This document shows positions 1 to 5,809 of a stretch of DNA of 5,902 nt, piece by piece (the first letter of the stretch is position 1; each line of letters starts with the position of its first letter). The stretch spans positions 1-5,902 of the forward strand of contig CALLZQ010000458.1 in assembly GCA_937858255.1 (NCBI GenBank). The letters run 5' to 3'. This DNA is from an uncultured Tabrizicola sp. GTDB lineage: Bacteria > Pseudomonadota > Alphaproteobacteria > Rhodobacterales > Rhodobacteraceae. Made by a program: the position numbers and the translations under genes. The notes under the pieces are model-generated. The model was not told the origin of the DNA. It saw only the letters and a program-made list of their open reading frames with translations, and did no database searches.

Positions 1-14
1 TGGGTTGGCGCAGT

Positions 15-45
15 GGCGGGGTGTCCTGGGGACACACCGCCTTTT
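15..45 (+). terminator. Candidate rho-independent terminator for a convergent plus-strand gene
   Basis: The arms 15-26 and 30-41 pair over 12 positions with one internal mismatch and a 3-nt loop (TGG), followed directly by TTTT at 42-45. That is the layout of a plus-strand intrinsic terminator. No coding region can be shown upstream because the window starts here, so it would serve a gene left of the window running toward tsf. The T-run is short, so strength is uncertain. Confidence 0.45.
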
Positions 46-61
46 CCCCTGCCTGAACCGG

Positions 62-83
62 GCCAAAGGCTCGGGCTTTTGGC
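62..83. other. Intergenic hairpin between convergent terminators
   Basis: Arms 62-70 and 75-83 form a 9-bp stem (one G-U pair when read on the plus strand) around the 4-nt loop TCGG. It is followed on the plus strand by GTTT only. It may be a second, weaker transcription stop between the plus-strand hairpin at 15-45 and the tsf terminator at 125-156. Otherwise I see no gene in 1-188. Confidence 0.35.
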
Positions 84-124
84 GTTTCGGCGATGAATTC
101 CTGACGCAGGCACCCACCCTGACG

Positions 125-156
125 AAAAACCAAAGGGCGGCCCCGAAGGACCGCCC
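125..156 (-). terminator. Rho-independent terminator of the rpsB-tsf operon
   Basis: Read on the minus strand, a 9-bp GC-rich stem (148-156 with 135-143, one U-G pair) closes a UUCG tetraloop (144-147). It is followed by the T-rich tract TTTGGTTTTT (134-125). It begins about 32 nt after the tsf stop codon. C(UUCG)G loops are very stable and common in bacterial terminators. This is a confident 3' end for tsf. Confidence 0.9.
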
Positions 157-188
157 CGATTTTCACGCAGCGCGAAATGATGCGCCGA

Positions 189-1097
189 TCAGCCTTGCAG
201 CGCCTTGGCAACCTCGGCGGCGAAGTCTTCCGACTTCTTCTCGACACCCTCGCCCACGGCAACACGGGCAAAGCCGGTGATCTCGACGCCGGCATCCTTG
301 GCGGCCTGCTCAACGGTCACATCCGGGTTGATGACAAAGGCCTGACCCAGCAGCGTGTTTTCCGCCAGGAACTTCTTCATGCGGCCCGGGATGATGTTGT
401 TGTGGATCACCTGCTCGGGCTTCGGTTTGGCCGAAGAGGCGTTCTCTTCCAGCGCCTTGGCGGTCTGCACGGCCAGTTCACGCTCCAGCACGGACGGGTC
501 CATGGTGGCTTCCGACAGCGACAGCGGCGAGGTGGCGGCGATGTGCATCGCGAACTGGCGGCCGATTTCGGCAGCCTTGTCGGCCGGGCCATTCAGCGCA
601 ACCAGCACACCGATTTTGCCCATGCCCTCGGCCGCGGCATTGTGGACGTAGGACACAACCGTGTCGCCTTCCAGAATGTGCATGCGGCGGAAGTTCATGT
701 TCTCGCCGATCCGGGCGATGGCCTCGGTCAGCACCGATTCAACGGTCTTGCCATTCAGATGCGCCGCCTTGACGACCTCGACCGAGTCGCCGGTGGTCAG
801 CGCGATATTGGCAATGTCACGCACCAGCGCCTGAAAATCGGCATTCTTGGCCACGAAGTCGGTTTCCGAGTTGATCTCGATCGCGACGCCCTTGCCGTTG
901 GTCACGGCAACGCCGATCAGACCCTCGGCGGCCACGCGGTCGGCCTTTTTGGCGGCCTTGGCCAGACCCTTGGTGCGCAGCCAGTCGATCGCGGCTTCCA
1001 TGTCGCCATCGGTCTCGGTCAGCGCTTTTTTCGCATCCATCATGCCTGCGCCGGTGGTCTCGCGCAGTTCTTTTACCATCTGGGCGGTGATCGTCAT
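189..1097 (-). CDS. tsf: Translation elongation factor Ts (EF-Ts)
   Basis: EF-Ts is the cytoplasmic nucleotide exchange factor that releases GDP from EF-Tu during translation elongation. The 302-aa product carries the N-terminal UBA-like region with family signature 1 at residues 11-26 ([16 protein letters not shown]). Signature 2 at 74-85 contains the T79-D80-F81 motif that contacts EF-Tu. The core continues to about residue 287, including QFAMHIAA near 181-188. Length is close to the usual 283-310 aa. The reading frame also opens with GTG at 1100, but AGGAG (1108-1104) lies 6 nt from the ATG at 1097 and only 3 nt from the GTG, so the ATG is chosen. It follows rpsB by 77 nt, as in most bacteria, and ends at the terminator at 125-156. 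Confidence 0.98.
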   Translation of the reverse strand: MTITAQMVKELRETTGAGMMDAKKALTETDGDMEAAIDWLRTKGLAKAAKKADRVAAEGLIGVAVTNGKGVAIEINSETDFVAKNADFQALVRDIANIALTTGDSVEVVKAAHLNGKTVESVLTEAIARIGENMNFRRMHILEGDTVVSYVHNAAAEGMGKIGVLVALNGPADKAAEIGRQFAMHIAATSPLSLSEATMDPSVLERELAVQTAKALEENASSAKPKPEQVIHNNIIPGRMKKFLAENTLLGQAFVINPDVTVEQAAKDAGVEITGFARVAVGEGVEKKSEDFAAEVAKALQG

Positions 1098-1124
1098 CAC
1101 ACTCTCCTGATATTCGGAATGGGT

Positions 1125-1146
1125 CGGCGGGGGAGGGCCCCCGCCG
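1125..1146 (-). other. GC-rich hairpin in the rpsB-tsf intergenic region
   Basis: A perfect 9-bp inverted repeat (CGGCGGGGG at 1125-1133 with CCCCCGCCG at 1138-1146) closes a 4-nt loop. On the minus-strand transcript no T-run follows, so it is not a standard terminator. It lies 28 nt after the rpsB stop and 27 nt before the tsf start. It could tune relative expression by partial termination or by blocking 3' exonucleases that degrade the rpsB message. The structure is seen; its role is inferred. Confidence 0.6.
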
Positions 1147-1174
1147 TGTATCGTTCAGGCAAAGCCGGCGAGGA

Positions 1175-1930
1175 TCAGGCCTCGGCGGCTTCTTCCTCGG
1201 GGGCGATTTCCAGCGCGCCAAGGTCAACGCCAGCGGCGCCGAGCTGGGCCGACATGCCGTCGAGCGCCGCGCGCGAGATCAGATCACAATAGAGCGCGAT
1301 GGCACGGGCCGCGTCGTCATTGCCCGGGATCACATAGTCAACGCCCTTGGGCGAGCAGTTGGTGTCAACCACGGCCACAACCGGGATGCCCAGCTTTTTC
1401 GCTTCGAGGATGGCGAGGTCTTCCTTGCCAACATCGATGATGAAGATCAGGTCCGGGGTGCCGCCCATTTCGCGGATCCCGCCAAGGCTGGCTTGCAGCT
1501 TGGCCTGATCGCGTTCCATGTTCAGACGCTCTTTCTTGGTCAGGCCCTCACCGCCCGAAGCCATGATCTCGTCGATCTGCTTCAGACGCTGGATCGACTG
1601 CGAGACGGTCTTCCAGTTGGTCAGGGTGCCGCCCAGCCAGCGGTGGTTCATGTAGTACTGCGCGCATTTTTCCGCGGCTTCGGCGATCGGCTTTTGCGCC
1701 TGACGCTTGGTGCCGACGAAAAGGATGCGGCCGCCCTTGGCCACGGTGTCGCGCACGACCTTCAGCGCCTGGTCCAGCATCGGAACCGTCTGCGTCAGGT
1801 CGAGGATGTGAATGCCGTTGCGGTCGCCGTAGATGTATTCACCCATCTTCGGGTTCCAGCGCTGGGTCTGGTGGCCGTAGTGAACGCCAGCTTCAAGCAG
1901 CTGACGCATGGTAAACTCGGGGAGCGCCAT
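1175..1930 (-). CDS. rpsB: 30S ribosomal protein S2
   Basis: S2 is the small-subunit protein at the head-body junction of the 30S ribosome, binding 16S rRNA and close to S1. The 251-aa product shows S2 signature 1 at residues 9-20 ([12 protein letters not shown]), the conserved WNPKM at 25-29, and FVGTKRQA at 71-78. [11 protein letters not shown] spans 95-105, and signature 2 at 159-183 contains [12 protein letters not shown]. An acidic tail (EEEAAEA) ends it. The frame runs open to 2011, but the start at 1930 is chosen because AGGA lies 7 nt upstream and homologues begin [12 protein letters not shown]. The ATG at 1936 is too close to that site. It is first gene of the rpsB-tsf operon. Confidence 0.98.
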   Translation of the reverse strand: MALPEFTMRQLLEAGVHYGHQTQRWNPKMGEYIYGDRNGIHILDLTQTVPMLDQALKVVRDTVAKGGRILFVGTKRQAQKPIAEAAEKCAQYYMNHRWLGGTLTNWKTVSQSIQRLKQIDEIMASGGEGLTKKERLNMERDQAKLQASLGGIREMGGTPDLIFIIDVGKEDLAILEAKKLGIPVVAVVDTNCSPKGVDYVIPGNDDAARAIALYCDLISRAALDGMSAQLGAAGVDLGALEIAPEEEAAEA

Positions 1931-2094
1931 GTCCATTTCCTTTCCGGTTTGCGCCTCAGCGGGTGAATTCAGGCTTTCGCCCAACCGGTGGACTGACCGG
2001 GATTTCTCCACGGTGCAGCCCGCACCCGCCTGTGAAGTGGCGCGTCCTTACTAGGCGCGCAGGGAAATGGCAAGGGCCCTCCGCCTTGCGCGGA
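1931..2094 (-). promoter_or_regulatory. rpsB upstream region with structured leader
   Basis: The 164 nt between the DUF502 gene and rpsB contain no plausible gene. On the minus strand a good -35-like TTGCCA (2073-2068) is followed by TAGTAA (2053-2048) at only 14 nt, or TAAGGA at 17 nt, so the promoter is unresolved. Downstream, the transcript can form a bulged stem (1984-1992 with 2007-2014) or a GGTGC/GCACC stem (2022-2026 with 2012-2016). These share bases 2012-2014 and so exclude each other. Ribosomal protein S2 is known to repress its own operon through the leader in E. coli; that this leader does so is inference. Confidence 0.35.
2070..2089 (-). terminator. Weak hairpin just after the DUF502 gene
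   Basis: GCAAGG (2070-2075) and CCTTGC (2084-2089) form a 6-bp stem with an 8-nt loop, starting 5 nt beyond the DUF502 stop codon. The bases that follow on the minus strand (CATTTCCC) contain no real T-run. At best it is a weak or Rho-assisted stop, so readthrough into rpsB is possible. Confidence 0.25.
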
Positions 2095-2802
2095 TCATTT
2101 CGCAGCCGGGTTCTGCACCCGCGCCTCCTTGCCATTGGGGTAGACCAGTCCCGCCGAGATGATCAGCTTGGCCGCATCCTCGATCTTCATGTCGAGATAG
2201 ATCACATCCTCTTCGGCGACATAAAGCAGAAAGCCCGAGGTCGGGTTCGGCGTCGTCGGCAGAAAGACCGAAATGACCTGACGATAGCCCGCGCCATTCA
2301 GCTTGGCCTGCAATTCGCCCTTGGCCTTGGTCGAGACAAAGCCGATGGCCCAGATATCCTCCTTGGGATACTGCACCAGACAAGCGCGTTCGAAATTGGT
2401 CTCGGTCTGGGCAAAGACGGTTTCGGCAATCTGCTTGATGCCATTGTAGATCGAGCGGACGACCGGCATCCGGTCCACCAGCCGTTCAGCCCAATGGAGG
2501 AGCGACCGCCCCATCAGCCCCTTGGCGATCCAGCCCACCACCACGGTAAAGACCAGAAACACCACCACACCGACGCCACGCACCGGGATGGTGGCCTCGG
2601 GCCCGAAGTAATAACGCACCAGCGCCTCGGGTTTCCAGGGCACCGGGATCAGCGGCAGAATCCAGGCGTCGATCCAGCCGATCACCGTCCAGATCAGATA
2701 GATCGTCAGACCGATGGGCAAGACCACGACCAGACCGGTCAGGAATGAGGCACGCAGGCCCGCCAGCAGACCGCGGCGGCGATGGGGGGATTGTTCGGAC
2801 AT
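2095..2802 (-). CDS. DUF502 family inner-membrane protein
   Basis: The 235-aa product matches the DUF502 family, whose plant members include the COV/LCV membrane proteins; the bacterial role is not established. After a basic N-terminus (HRRR) there are two hydrophobic segments at about residues 19-41 and 75-96. The middle carries conserved-looking RMPVVRSIYNGIKQ (111-124). A soluble C-terminal part contains FLPTTPNPTSGF (180-191), the most characteristic motif of the family. Length is normal. The start at 2802 is supported by GGGAG 5 nt upstream. It lies between psuG and rpsB on the same strand, apparently with its own promoter at 2824-2852. Family assignment is confident; function is unknown. 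Confidence 0.93.
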   Translation of the reverse strand: MSEQSPHRRRGLLAGLRASFLTGLVVVLPIGLTIYLIWTVIGWIDAWILPLIPVPWKPEALVRYYFGPEATIPVRGVGVVVFLVFTVVVGWIAKGLMGRSLLHWAERLVDRMPVVRSIYNGIKQIAETVFAQTETNFERACLVQYPKEDIWAIGFVSTKAKGELQAKLNGAGYRQVISVFLPTTPNPTSGFLLYVAEEDVIYLDMKIEDAAKLIISAGLVYPNGKEARVQNPAAK

Positions 2803-2823
2803 GACGGCTCCCTGTCGCCGGGG

Positions 2824-2852
2824 AATTTATGCAGCCGCCTGGCCTTTCACAA
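2824..2852 (-). promoter_or_regulatory. Candidate sigma-70 promoter of the DUF502 gene
   Basis: On the minus strand TTGTGA (2852-2847) and TAAATT (2829-2824) are separated by exactly 17 nt, each matching 4 of 6 consensus bases. Transcription would start near 2817, giving a leader of about 15 nt that still contains the GGGAG ribosome binding site. Confidence 0.45.
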
Positions 2853-2878
2853 TGGCAAGAGAGCCGGTTTCGCGGGCC

Positions 2879-2926
2879 GCCCGGAATTTTTGAAAATTCC
2901 GGGCAAATTTCTTCCAAGAAATTTGC
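2879..2926. repeat. Two abutting perfect palindromes downstream of psuG
   Basis: Palindrome 1 has 12-bp arms at 2879-2890 and 2893-2904 with a 2-nt centre (GCCCGGAATTTT and its complement). Palindrome 2 has 11-bp arms at 2903-2913 and 2916-2926 with a 2-nt centre (GCAAATTTCTT and its complement). They share the GC at 2903-2904. The block begins 22 nt past the psuG stop codon. It is AT-rich at each core, unlike the surrounding GC-rich DNA. Likely uses are a transcription stop for the hbdH-psuK-psuG operon, an extragenic palindromic repeat, or a protein binding site; the sequence alone does not decide. Confidence 0.8.
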
Positions 2927-2947
2927 GCGCTGCCGCAGCGGCGGGCA

Positions 2948-3859
2948 TCAGGCCGCTGCCAGCGCCCGGGCGATGGCGGCACCGAGGCGGGCGTTATTCA
3001 GCACCAGCGCGATATTGGACGTCAGTGACCGCCCTTCGGTCAGTTCGAAAATCCGTTGCAGCAGGAAAGGTGTCACTGATTTGGCGCTGATTGCCTGTGC
3101 GGCGGCCTCGGCCAAGGCGTGTTCGATCACAGGTCCGATCTCGTCTCTCGGAATTTCGGCCTCCGCCGGGATGGGATTGGCCACGAGTTGCCCCCCGGGC
3201 AGGCCAAGCCGCCCCCGCAGCCGATGGGCCGCGGCAATCGTTGCGGCATCATCCATCCGCAAGGGCGCTGTCAGACCGGAATCGCGCGACCAGAAAGCCG
3301 GGAAGGCGGTTTGGCCGAAAGCAATCACCGGCACGCCCGCTGTTTCCAGATATTCCAGCGTCTTGGGCAAATCGAGAATCGCCTTGGCCCCGGCGGCCAC
3401 AACTGTCACCGGGGTCGCCGCCAGTTCCGGAAGATCGGCCGAGATATCAAAGCTGGTCTCTGCCCCGCGATGGACGCCGCCAATCCCACCAGTGGCAAAG
3501 ACCTCGATCCCGGCCAGATGGGCGCAGATCATCGTTGCCGCGACGGTGGTCGCGCCGATTCCCCCTTGGGCAAGGCAGGCCGCAAGATCGGCGCGAGACA
3601 GTTTCGCCACGCCTTTGGCCTGCCCCAGCGACTCGAGTTCCGCATCGGTCAGGCCGATGTGGATCTTGCCCCCCATGATGGCGATGGTTGCCGGCACCGC
3701 GTCATGGGCGCGCACCTCGGCCTCGACCCGCCGGGCGGTTTCGACATTCTGCGGCCAGGGCATGCCATGGGTAATGATGGTCGATTCCAGCGCGACGATG
3801 GCCGCGCCATTGGCGCGGGCCTCGGCAACCTCGGGTGAGAAAACCAGTGGCAGGGTCAT
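2948..3859 (-). CDS. psuG: Pseudouridine-5'-phosphate glycosidase
   Basis: PsuG cleaves the C-C glycosidic bond of pseudouridine 5'-phosphate to give uracil and ribose 5-phosphate, the second step of pseudouridine breakdown in the cytoplasm. The 303-aa product is full length. Motifs include ALESTIITHGMPWPQN (23-38), IAIMGGKIHIGL (59-70), VFATGGIGGVHRG (120-132) and FDISADLPEL (137-146). Residues E25, K86, H130, D142, K159 and N282 fall where the E. coli enzyme has E31, K93, H137, D149, the Schiff-base lysine K166 and N289, so the active site looks intact. The start at 3859 overlaps the psuK stop in ATGA, with GGAGAG 8 nt upstream, indicating translational coupling. Confidence 0.96.
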   Translation of the reverse strand: MTLPLVFSPEVAEARANGAAIVALESTIITHGMPWPQNVETARRVEAEVRAHDAVPATIAIMGGKIHIGLTDAELESLGQAKGVAKLSRADLAACLAQGGIGATTVAATMICAHLAGIEVFATGGIGGVHRGAETSFDISADLPELAATPVTVVAAGAKAILDLPKTLEYLETAGVPVIAFGQTAFPAFWSRDSGLTAPLRMDDAATIAAAHRLRGRLGLPGGQLVANPIPAEAEIPRDEIGPVIEHALAEAAAQAISAKSVTPFLLQRIFELTEGRSLTSNIALVLNNARLGAAIARALAAA

Positions 3860-4743
3860 GATCCGATCTCTCCTGAGACATAATCGGCCGCGGCGCGCAG
3901 CGCGGCTTGCAGCGCCCCGGCCCGGTCCGCGCCGCGACGTTCGGCGACGATATGGGCCGCCATGAAAGTGTCCCCGGCGCCGGTGACGCGCGTGACCAGC
4001 ACCTGCGGCGGCGGGCCGGTCAGGATGCCCTGCCCTTGTGTCCCCTCGGCCGCCATTCGCCCGCCATCTGTGACCAGCACCCGCGCCGCGCCCCGCGCCA
4101 ACAGCGCCGCAGCAGCGGCCTCGGCGGTATCGGCCGCGGTCTTGGAGATCAGGCAGGCCTCTTCGAGATTGACATAAAGCGTCGCGCGCGGATGACCCAA
4201 CAGCGGGATCAGCCGCTCGGCCTTGCCCGGGCTGGCCGGGGCCACCCGCAGATCGGCGGCAGCAAACAGCGGCGAGGTCGCGATCTCAGAGAGCAGCGCC
4301 TCGGTCAGATTACCGTCCAGCGCGATCTGACCGGCAAAGGGCGCATCGGCCGCGCCTAACCGCCCATCGGCCAAGGGACGCAGGATCTTGTCGCCCGCGC
4401 GCTCCAGCGAATGCGCATCGGCAATCGCCGCGATCAGCCCATTGGCCCCCTCGATCGCCATATAGCGGTCGGTCGGCAAATCCTCGCTGCGATAGACCAT
4501 CGAGCAGTCCATGCCCAGCCGCTGACAGGCGGCGAGCAGTTCATCCCCCTCGGGATCCTGGCCTATGGCGGTCAAAAGGCCCGGGCGCAGGCCGAACCGT
4601 GACAGGGTCATGGCGATATTCATCGCCACGCCCCCCGGCAGGCGGGTAATCCGCCCCGGCACATCGGACCCCAGCCGCATCGCGGCCGAAGACCGTCCGA
4701 TGATGTCCCACAGGACCGATCCTATGCACAGAATATCGCTCAT
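3856..4743 (-). CDS. psuK: PfkB-family kinase, probable pseudouridine kinase
   Basis: PsuK phosphorylates pseudouridine with ATP to pseudouridine 5'-phosphate, the substrate of the PsuG encoded next. The 295-aa product has the PfkB (ribokinase-like) fold. The N-terminus CIGSVLWDIIGR (6-17) is followed by substrate-side LPGGVAMNIA (35-44), a strand ending LVTDGG (223-228), and signature 2 VTGAGDTFMAAH (253-264) with catalytic base D258. Motifs place it in PfkB only; substrate is inferred from the 4-nt overlap with psuG. Other nucleoside or sugar kinase roles are possible. The ATG at 4743 has AAGGG 4 nt upstream, and the gap to hbdH is 21 nt, so it is probably cotranscribed with hbdH. Confidence 0.9.
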   Translation of the reverse strand: MSDILCIGSVLWDIIGRSSAAMRLGSDVPGRITRLPGGVAMNIAMTLSRFGLRPGLLTAIGQDPEGDELLAACQRLGMDCSMVYRSEDLPTDRYMAIEGANGLIAAIADAHSLERAGDKILRPLADGRLGAADAPFAGQIALDGNLTEALLSEIATSPLFAAADLRVAPASPGKAERLIPLLGHPRATLYVNLEEACLISKTAADTAEAAAAALLARGAARVLVTDGGRMAAEGTQGQGILTGPPPQVLVTRVTGAGDTFMAAHIVAERRGADRAGALQAALRAAADYVSGEIGS

Positions 4744-4764
4744 GCCGCCCTTGATGGCGCAGGC

Positions 4765-5538
4765 TCAGAGCGCCGTCCAGCCTCCATCGACGGAAATCGT
4801 CGTGCCGGTGATCTGGGCCGCGGCCTCGGAACACAGGAACACCGCCGTGCCGCCGATCTGTTCGGTGGTGGCGAATTGCCGGCTGGGCTGGCGCGTCAGC
4901 ATCACCTCGCGGATCACCGTGTCGCGGTCCATGTTATGCACCTTCATCTGATCGGGGATCTGCGCCTCGACCAGTGGGGTCAGCACATAGCCCGGGCAGA
5001 TCGCATTGGCCGTGATGCCCTGCCCCGCCACCTCAAGCGCCGTCACCTTGGTCAGGCCGACCACGCCATGCTTGGCCGCAACATAGGCCGATTTGAACGG
5101 CGAGGCGGTCAGGCCATGGGCCGAGGCGACATTGACGATCCGACCCCAGCCCTTGGCCTTCATCCCCGGCAGGGCCGCGGCGGTGGTATGAAAGGCCGAA
5201 GAGAGGTTGATGGCCAGAATGGCATCCCACTTCTCGACCGGGAACTCGTCGATCCCGGCAACGTGCTGGATCCCGGCATTGTTCACCAGAATATCGCAGC
5301 CGCCCGCCTGTTCGACCAGCGCCCGGCATTCCGCCCCCTTGGACATGTCGGCCTTGATATAGCGCACCGTCACGCCGAATTCGGCCGCCATCTCGGCGGC
5401 AAGCTGGTGATCCTCGGCCCGGTCGGTAAAGCTGTTCAGCACCACATCGGCACCGGCCCGTGCCATTTCCCGCGCCACGCCCAGACCGATTCCACTGTTC
5501 GACCCGGTGACGACGGCGGTCTTGCCCTTTAGCTGCAT
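4765..5538 (-). CDS. hbdH: D-3-hydroxybutyrate dehydrogenase
   Basis: This NAD-dependent short-chain dehydrogenase interconverts D-3-hydroxybutyrate and acetoacetate in the cytoplasm, a step in using PHB monomers. The 257-aa product has the Rossmann motif TGSNSGIG (11-18), NNAG (86-89), and the catalytic set N111, S139, Y152 and K156. Q91, H141, K149 and Q193 match, with a constant offset of 3, the substrate-binding Q94, H144, K152 and Q196 of Pseudomonas fragi 3-hydroxybutyrate dehydrogenase, which makes the substrate call strong. Start: adjacent ATGs lie at 5541 and 5538; GGGAG (5549-5545) is 3 nt from the first and 6 nt from the second, favouring 5538. The open frame to 5637 crosses a terminator and is not coding. 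Also called bdhA. It appears to head the hbdH-psuK-psuG operon. Confidence 0.96.
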   Translation of the reverse strand: MQLKGKTAVVTGSNSGIGLGVAREMARAGADVVLNSFTDRAEDHQLAAEMAAEFGVTVRYIKADMSKGAECRALVEQAGGCDILVNNAGIQHVAGIDEFPVEKWDAILAINLSSAFHTTAAALPGMKAKGWGRIVNVASAHGLTASPFKSAYVAAKHGVVGLTKVTALEVAGQGITANAICPGYVLTPLVEAQIPDQMKVHNMDRDTVIREVMLTRQPSRQFATTEQIGGTAVFLCSEAAAQITGTTISVDGGWTAL

Positions 5539-5549
5539 CATGCTCTCCC

Positions 5550-5583
5550 GTGCTGCATTTGCACCAGCTTTGCATGCTGCAAA
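5550..5583. promoter_or_regulatory. Paired TGC/GCA dyads upstream of hbdH, PhaR-like operator candidate
   Basis: Site B (5569-5583) is a perfect inverted repeat TTTGCA-TGC-TGCAAA. Site A (5550-5564) is a GTGC-N7-GCAC dyad. Both contain TGCTGCA (5551-5557 and 5575-5581) and TTTGCA (5558-5563 and 5569-5574), in swapped order; the dyad centres are about 19 nt apart, near two helical turns. The pair lies 12-45 nt ahead of the hbdH start, a repressor-like position. PhaR, the PHB-responsive repressor of Paracoccus and Rhodobacter, binds CTGC-N3-GCAG-type TGC-rich dyads. The resemblance and the hbdH context suggest PhaR; the regulator is inferred. Confidence 0.5.
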
Positions 5584-5617
5584 CGCGAATTCCACGGGCA
5601 AAGCCGGAGTGCGCGCC

Positions 5618-5649
5618 AAAAAAAAAAACGCCGGCACAAGGCCGGCGTT
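5618..5649 (-). terminator. Rho-independent terminator upstream of hbdH
   Basis: On the minus strand a perfect 9-bp stem (5649-5641 with 5635-5627, AACGCCGGC and its complement) with a 5-nt loop runs into 11 consecutive Ts (5628-5618). It points toward hbdH yet lies 80 nt before its start codon, so it must end a transcript that begins to its right, not one from a known gene. Confidence 0.92.
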
Positions 5650-5696
5650 CAGTCGTTGAGGCAGGTTTCATACAGGCAAGAAACCTATCGAGCAGT
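5618..5696 (-). ncRNA. Candidate small RNA (about 77 nt) or attenuated hbdH leader
   Basis: A promoter at 5703-5731 predicts a start at about 5696, and the terminator at 5618-5649 ends the transcript. Between them lies a hairpin with 7-bp perfect arms (AGGTTTC at 5686-5680, GAAACCT at 5669-5663) and a 10-nt loop TTGCCTGTAT. A single-stranded linker, CTCAACGACTG, then leads to the terminator stem. The layout of 5' hairpin, linker and T-rich terminator tail is typical of Hfq-type trans-acting sRNAs. The alternative is a terminator controlling hbdH readthrough, but I found no convincing antiterminator pairing. No known family was recognised. Confidence 0.6.
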
Positions 5697-5702
5697 GAGT
5701 CT

Positions 5703-5731
5703 TATATACGCCGCCAGAACGGGATGGCCAA
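5703..5731 (-). promoter_or_regulatory. Sigma-70 promoter of the candidate small RNA
   Basis: On the minus strand TTGGCC (5731-5726) and TATATA (5708-5703) are separated by exactly 17 nt, each matching 4 of 6 consensus positions. The -10 stands out as an AT patch in GC-rich DNA. A start 7 nt downstream falls on an A at 5696. Confidence 0.6.
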
Positions 5732-5740
5732 GTTAAAAGT

Positions 5741-5769
5741 TTGAAATGGCTTGAAAGCCCTTTTACTCT
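5741..5769 (+). promoter_or_regulatory. Candidate promoter of the divergent plus-strand gene
   Basis: TTGAAA (5741-5746, 5 of 6 consensus bases) and TACTCT (5764-5769, 3 of 6) are 17 nt apart. The start would lie near 5776, giving a leader of about 34 nt. It is back to back with the small-RNA promoter, the two -35 elements being only 9 nt apart. The weak -10 lowers confidence. Confidence 0.4.
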
Positions 5770-5809
5770 CGACCCCAAGAAACACTGGGGGCAAAGGATC
5801 GTTGCCGAA

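Noticed and set aside
1098..1100. GTG at 1100 as the tsf start
   Set aside because: The AGGAG is only 3 nt from it but 6 nt from the ATG at 1097, and homologues start with MTITA-like sequence.
177..1292. 371-codon plus-strand open frame opposite tsf and the end of rpsB
   Set aside because: It is antisense to a certain gene. Its translation is rich in Gly, His, Arg and Asp with no recognisable domain, as expected from the complement of GC-biased codons.
1963..2748. 261-codon plus-strand open frame opposite the DUF502 gene
   Set aside because: It is antisense to a clear DUF502 protein, and its Asp/His/Arg-rich product shows no domain.
2829..3965. 378-codon plus-strand open frame opposite psuG
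   Set aside because: It is antisense to psuG, which has all its catalytic residues. The composition is Ala/Ser/Arg-rich without motifs, and it crosses the palindromes.
5539..5637. N-terminal extension of hbdH starting at 5637
   Set aside because: It would begin inside the terminator loop and translate the T-run as FFF. Family members begin at MQLKGK, and a ribosome binding site precedes 5538/5541.
5033..5671. Minus-strand open frame starting inside the candidate small RNA (ATG at 5671)
   Set aside because: It reads through the terminator and then overlaps hbdH out of frame. There is no ribosome binding site in the hairpin loop that holds the ATG.
5773..5790. CCCC/GGGG inverted repeat in the leader of the divergent gene
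   Set aside because: Only four base pairs close a 10-nt loop, too weak to call a regulatory structure.
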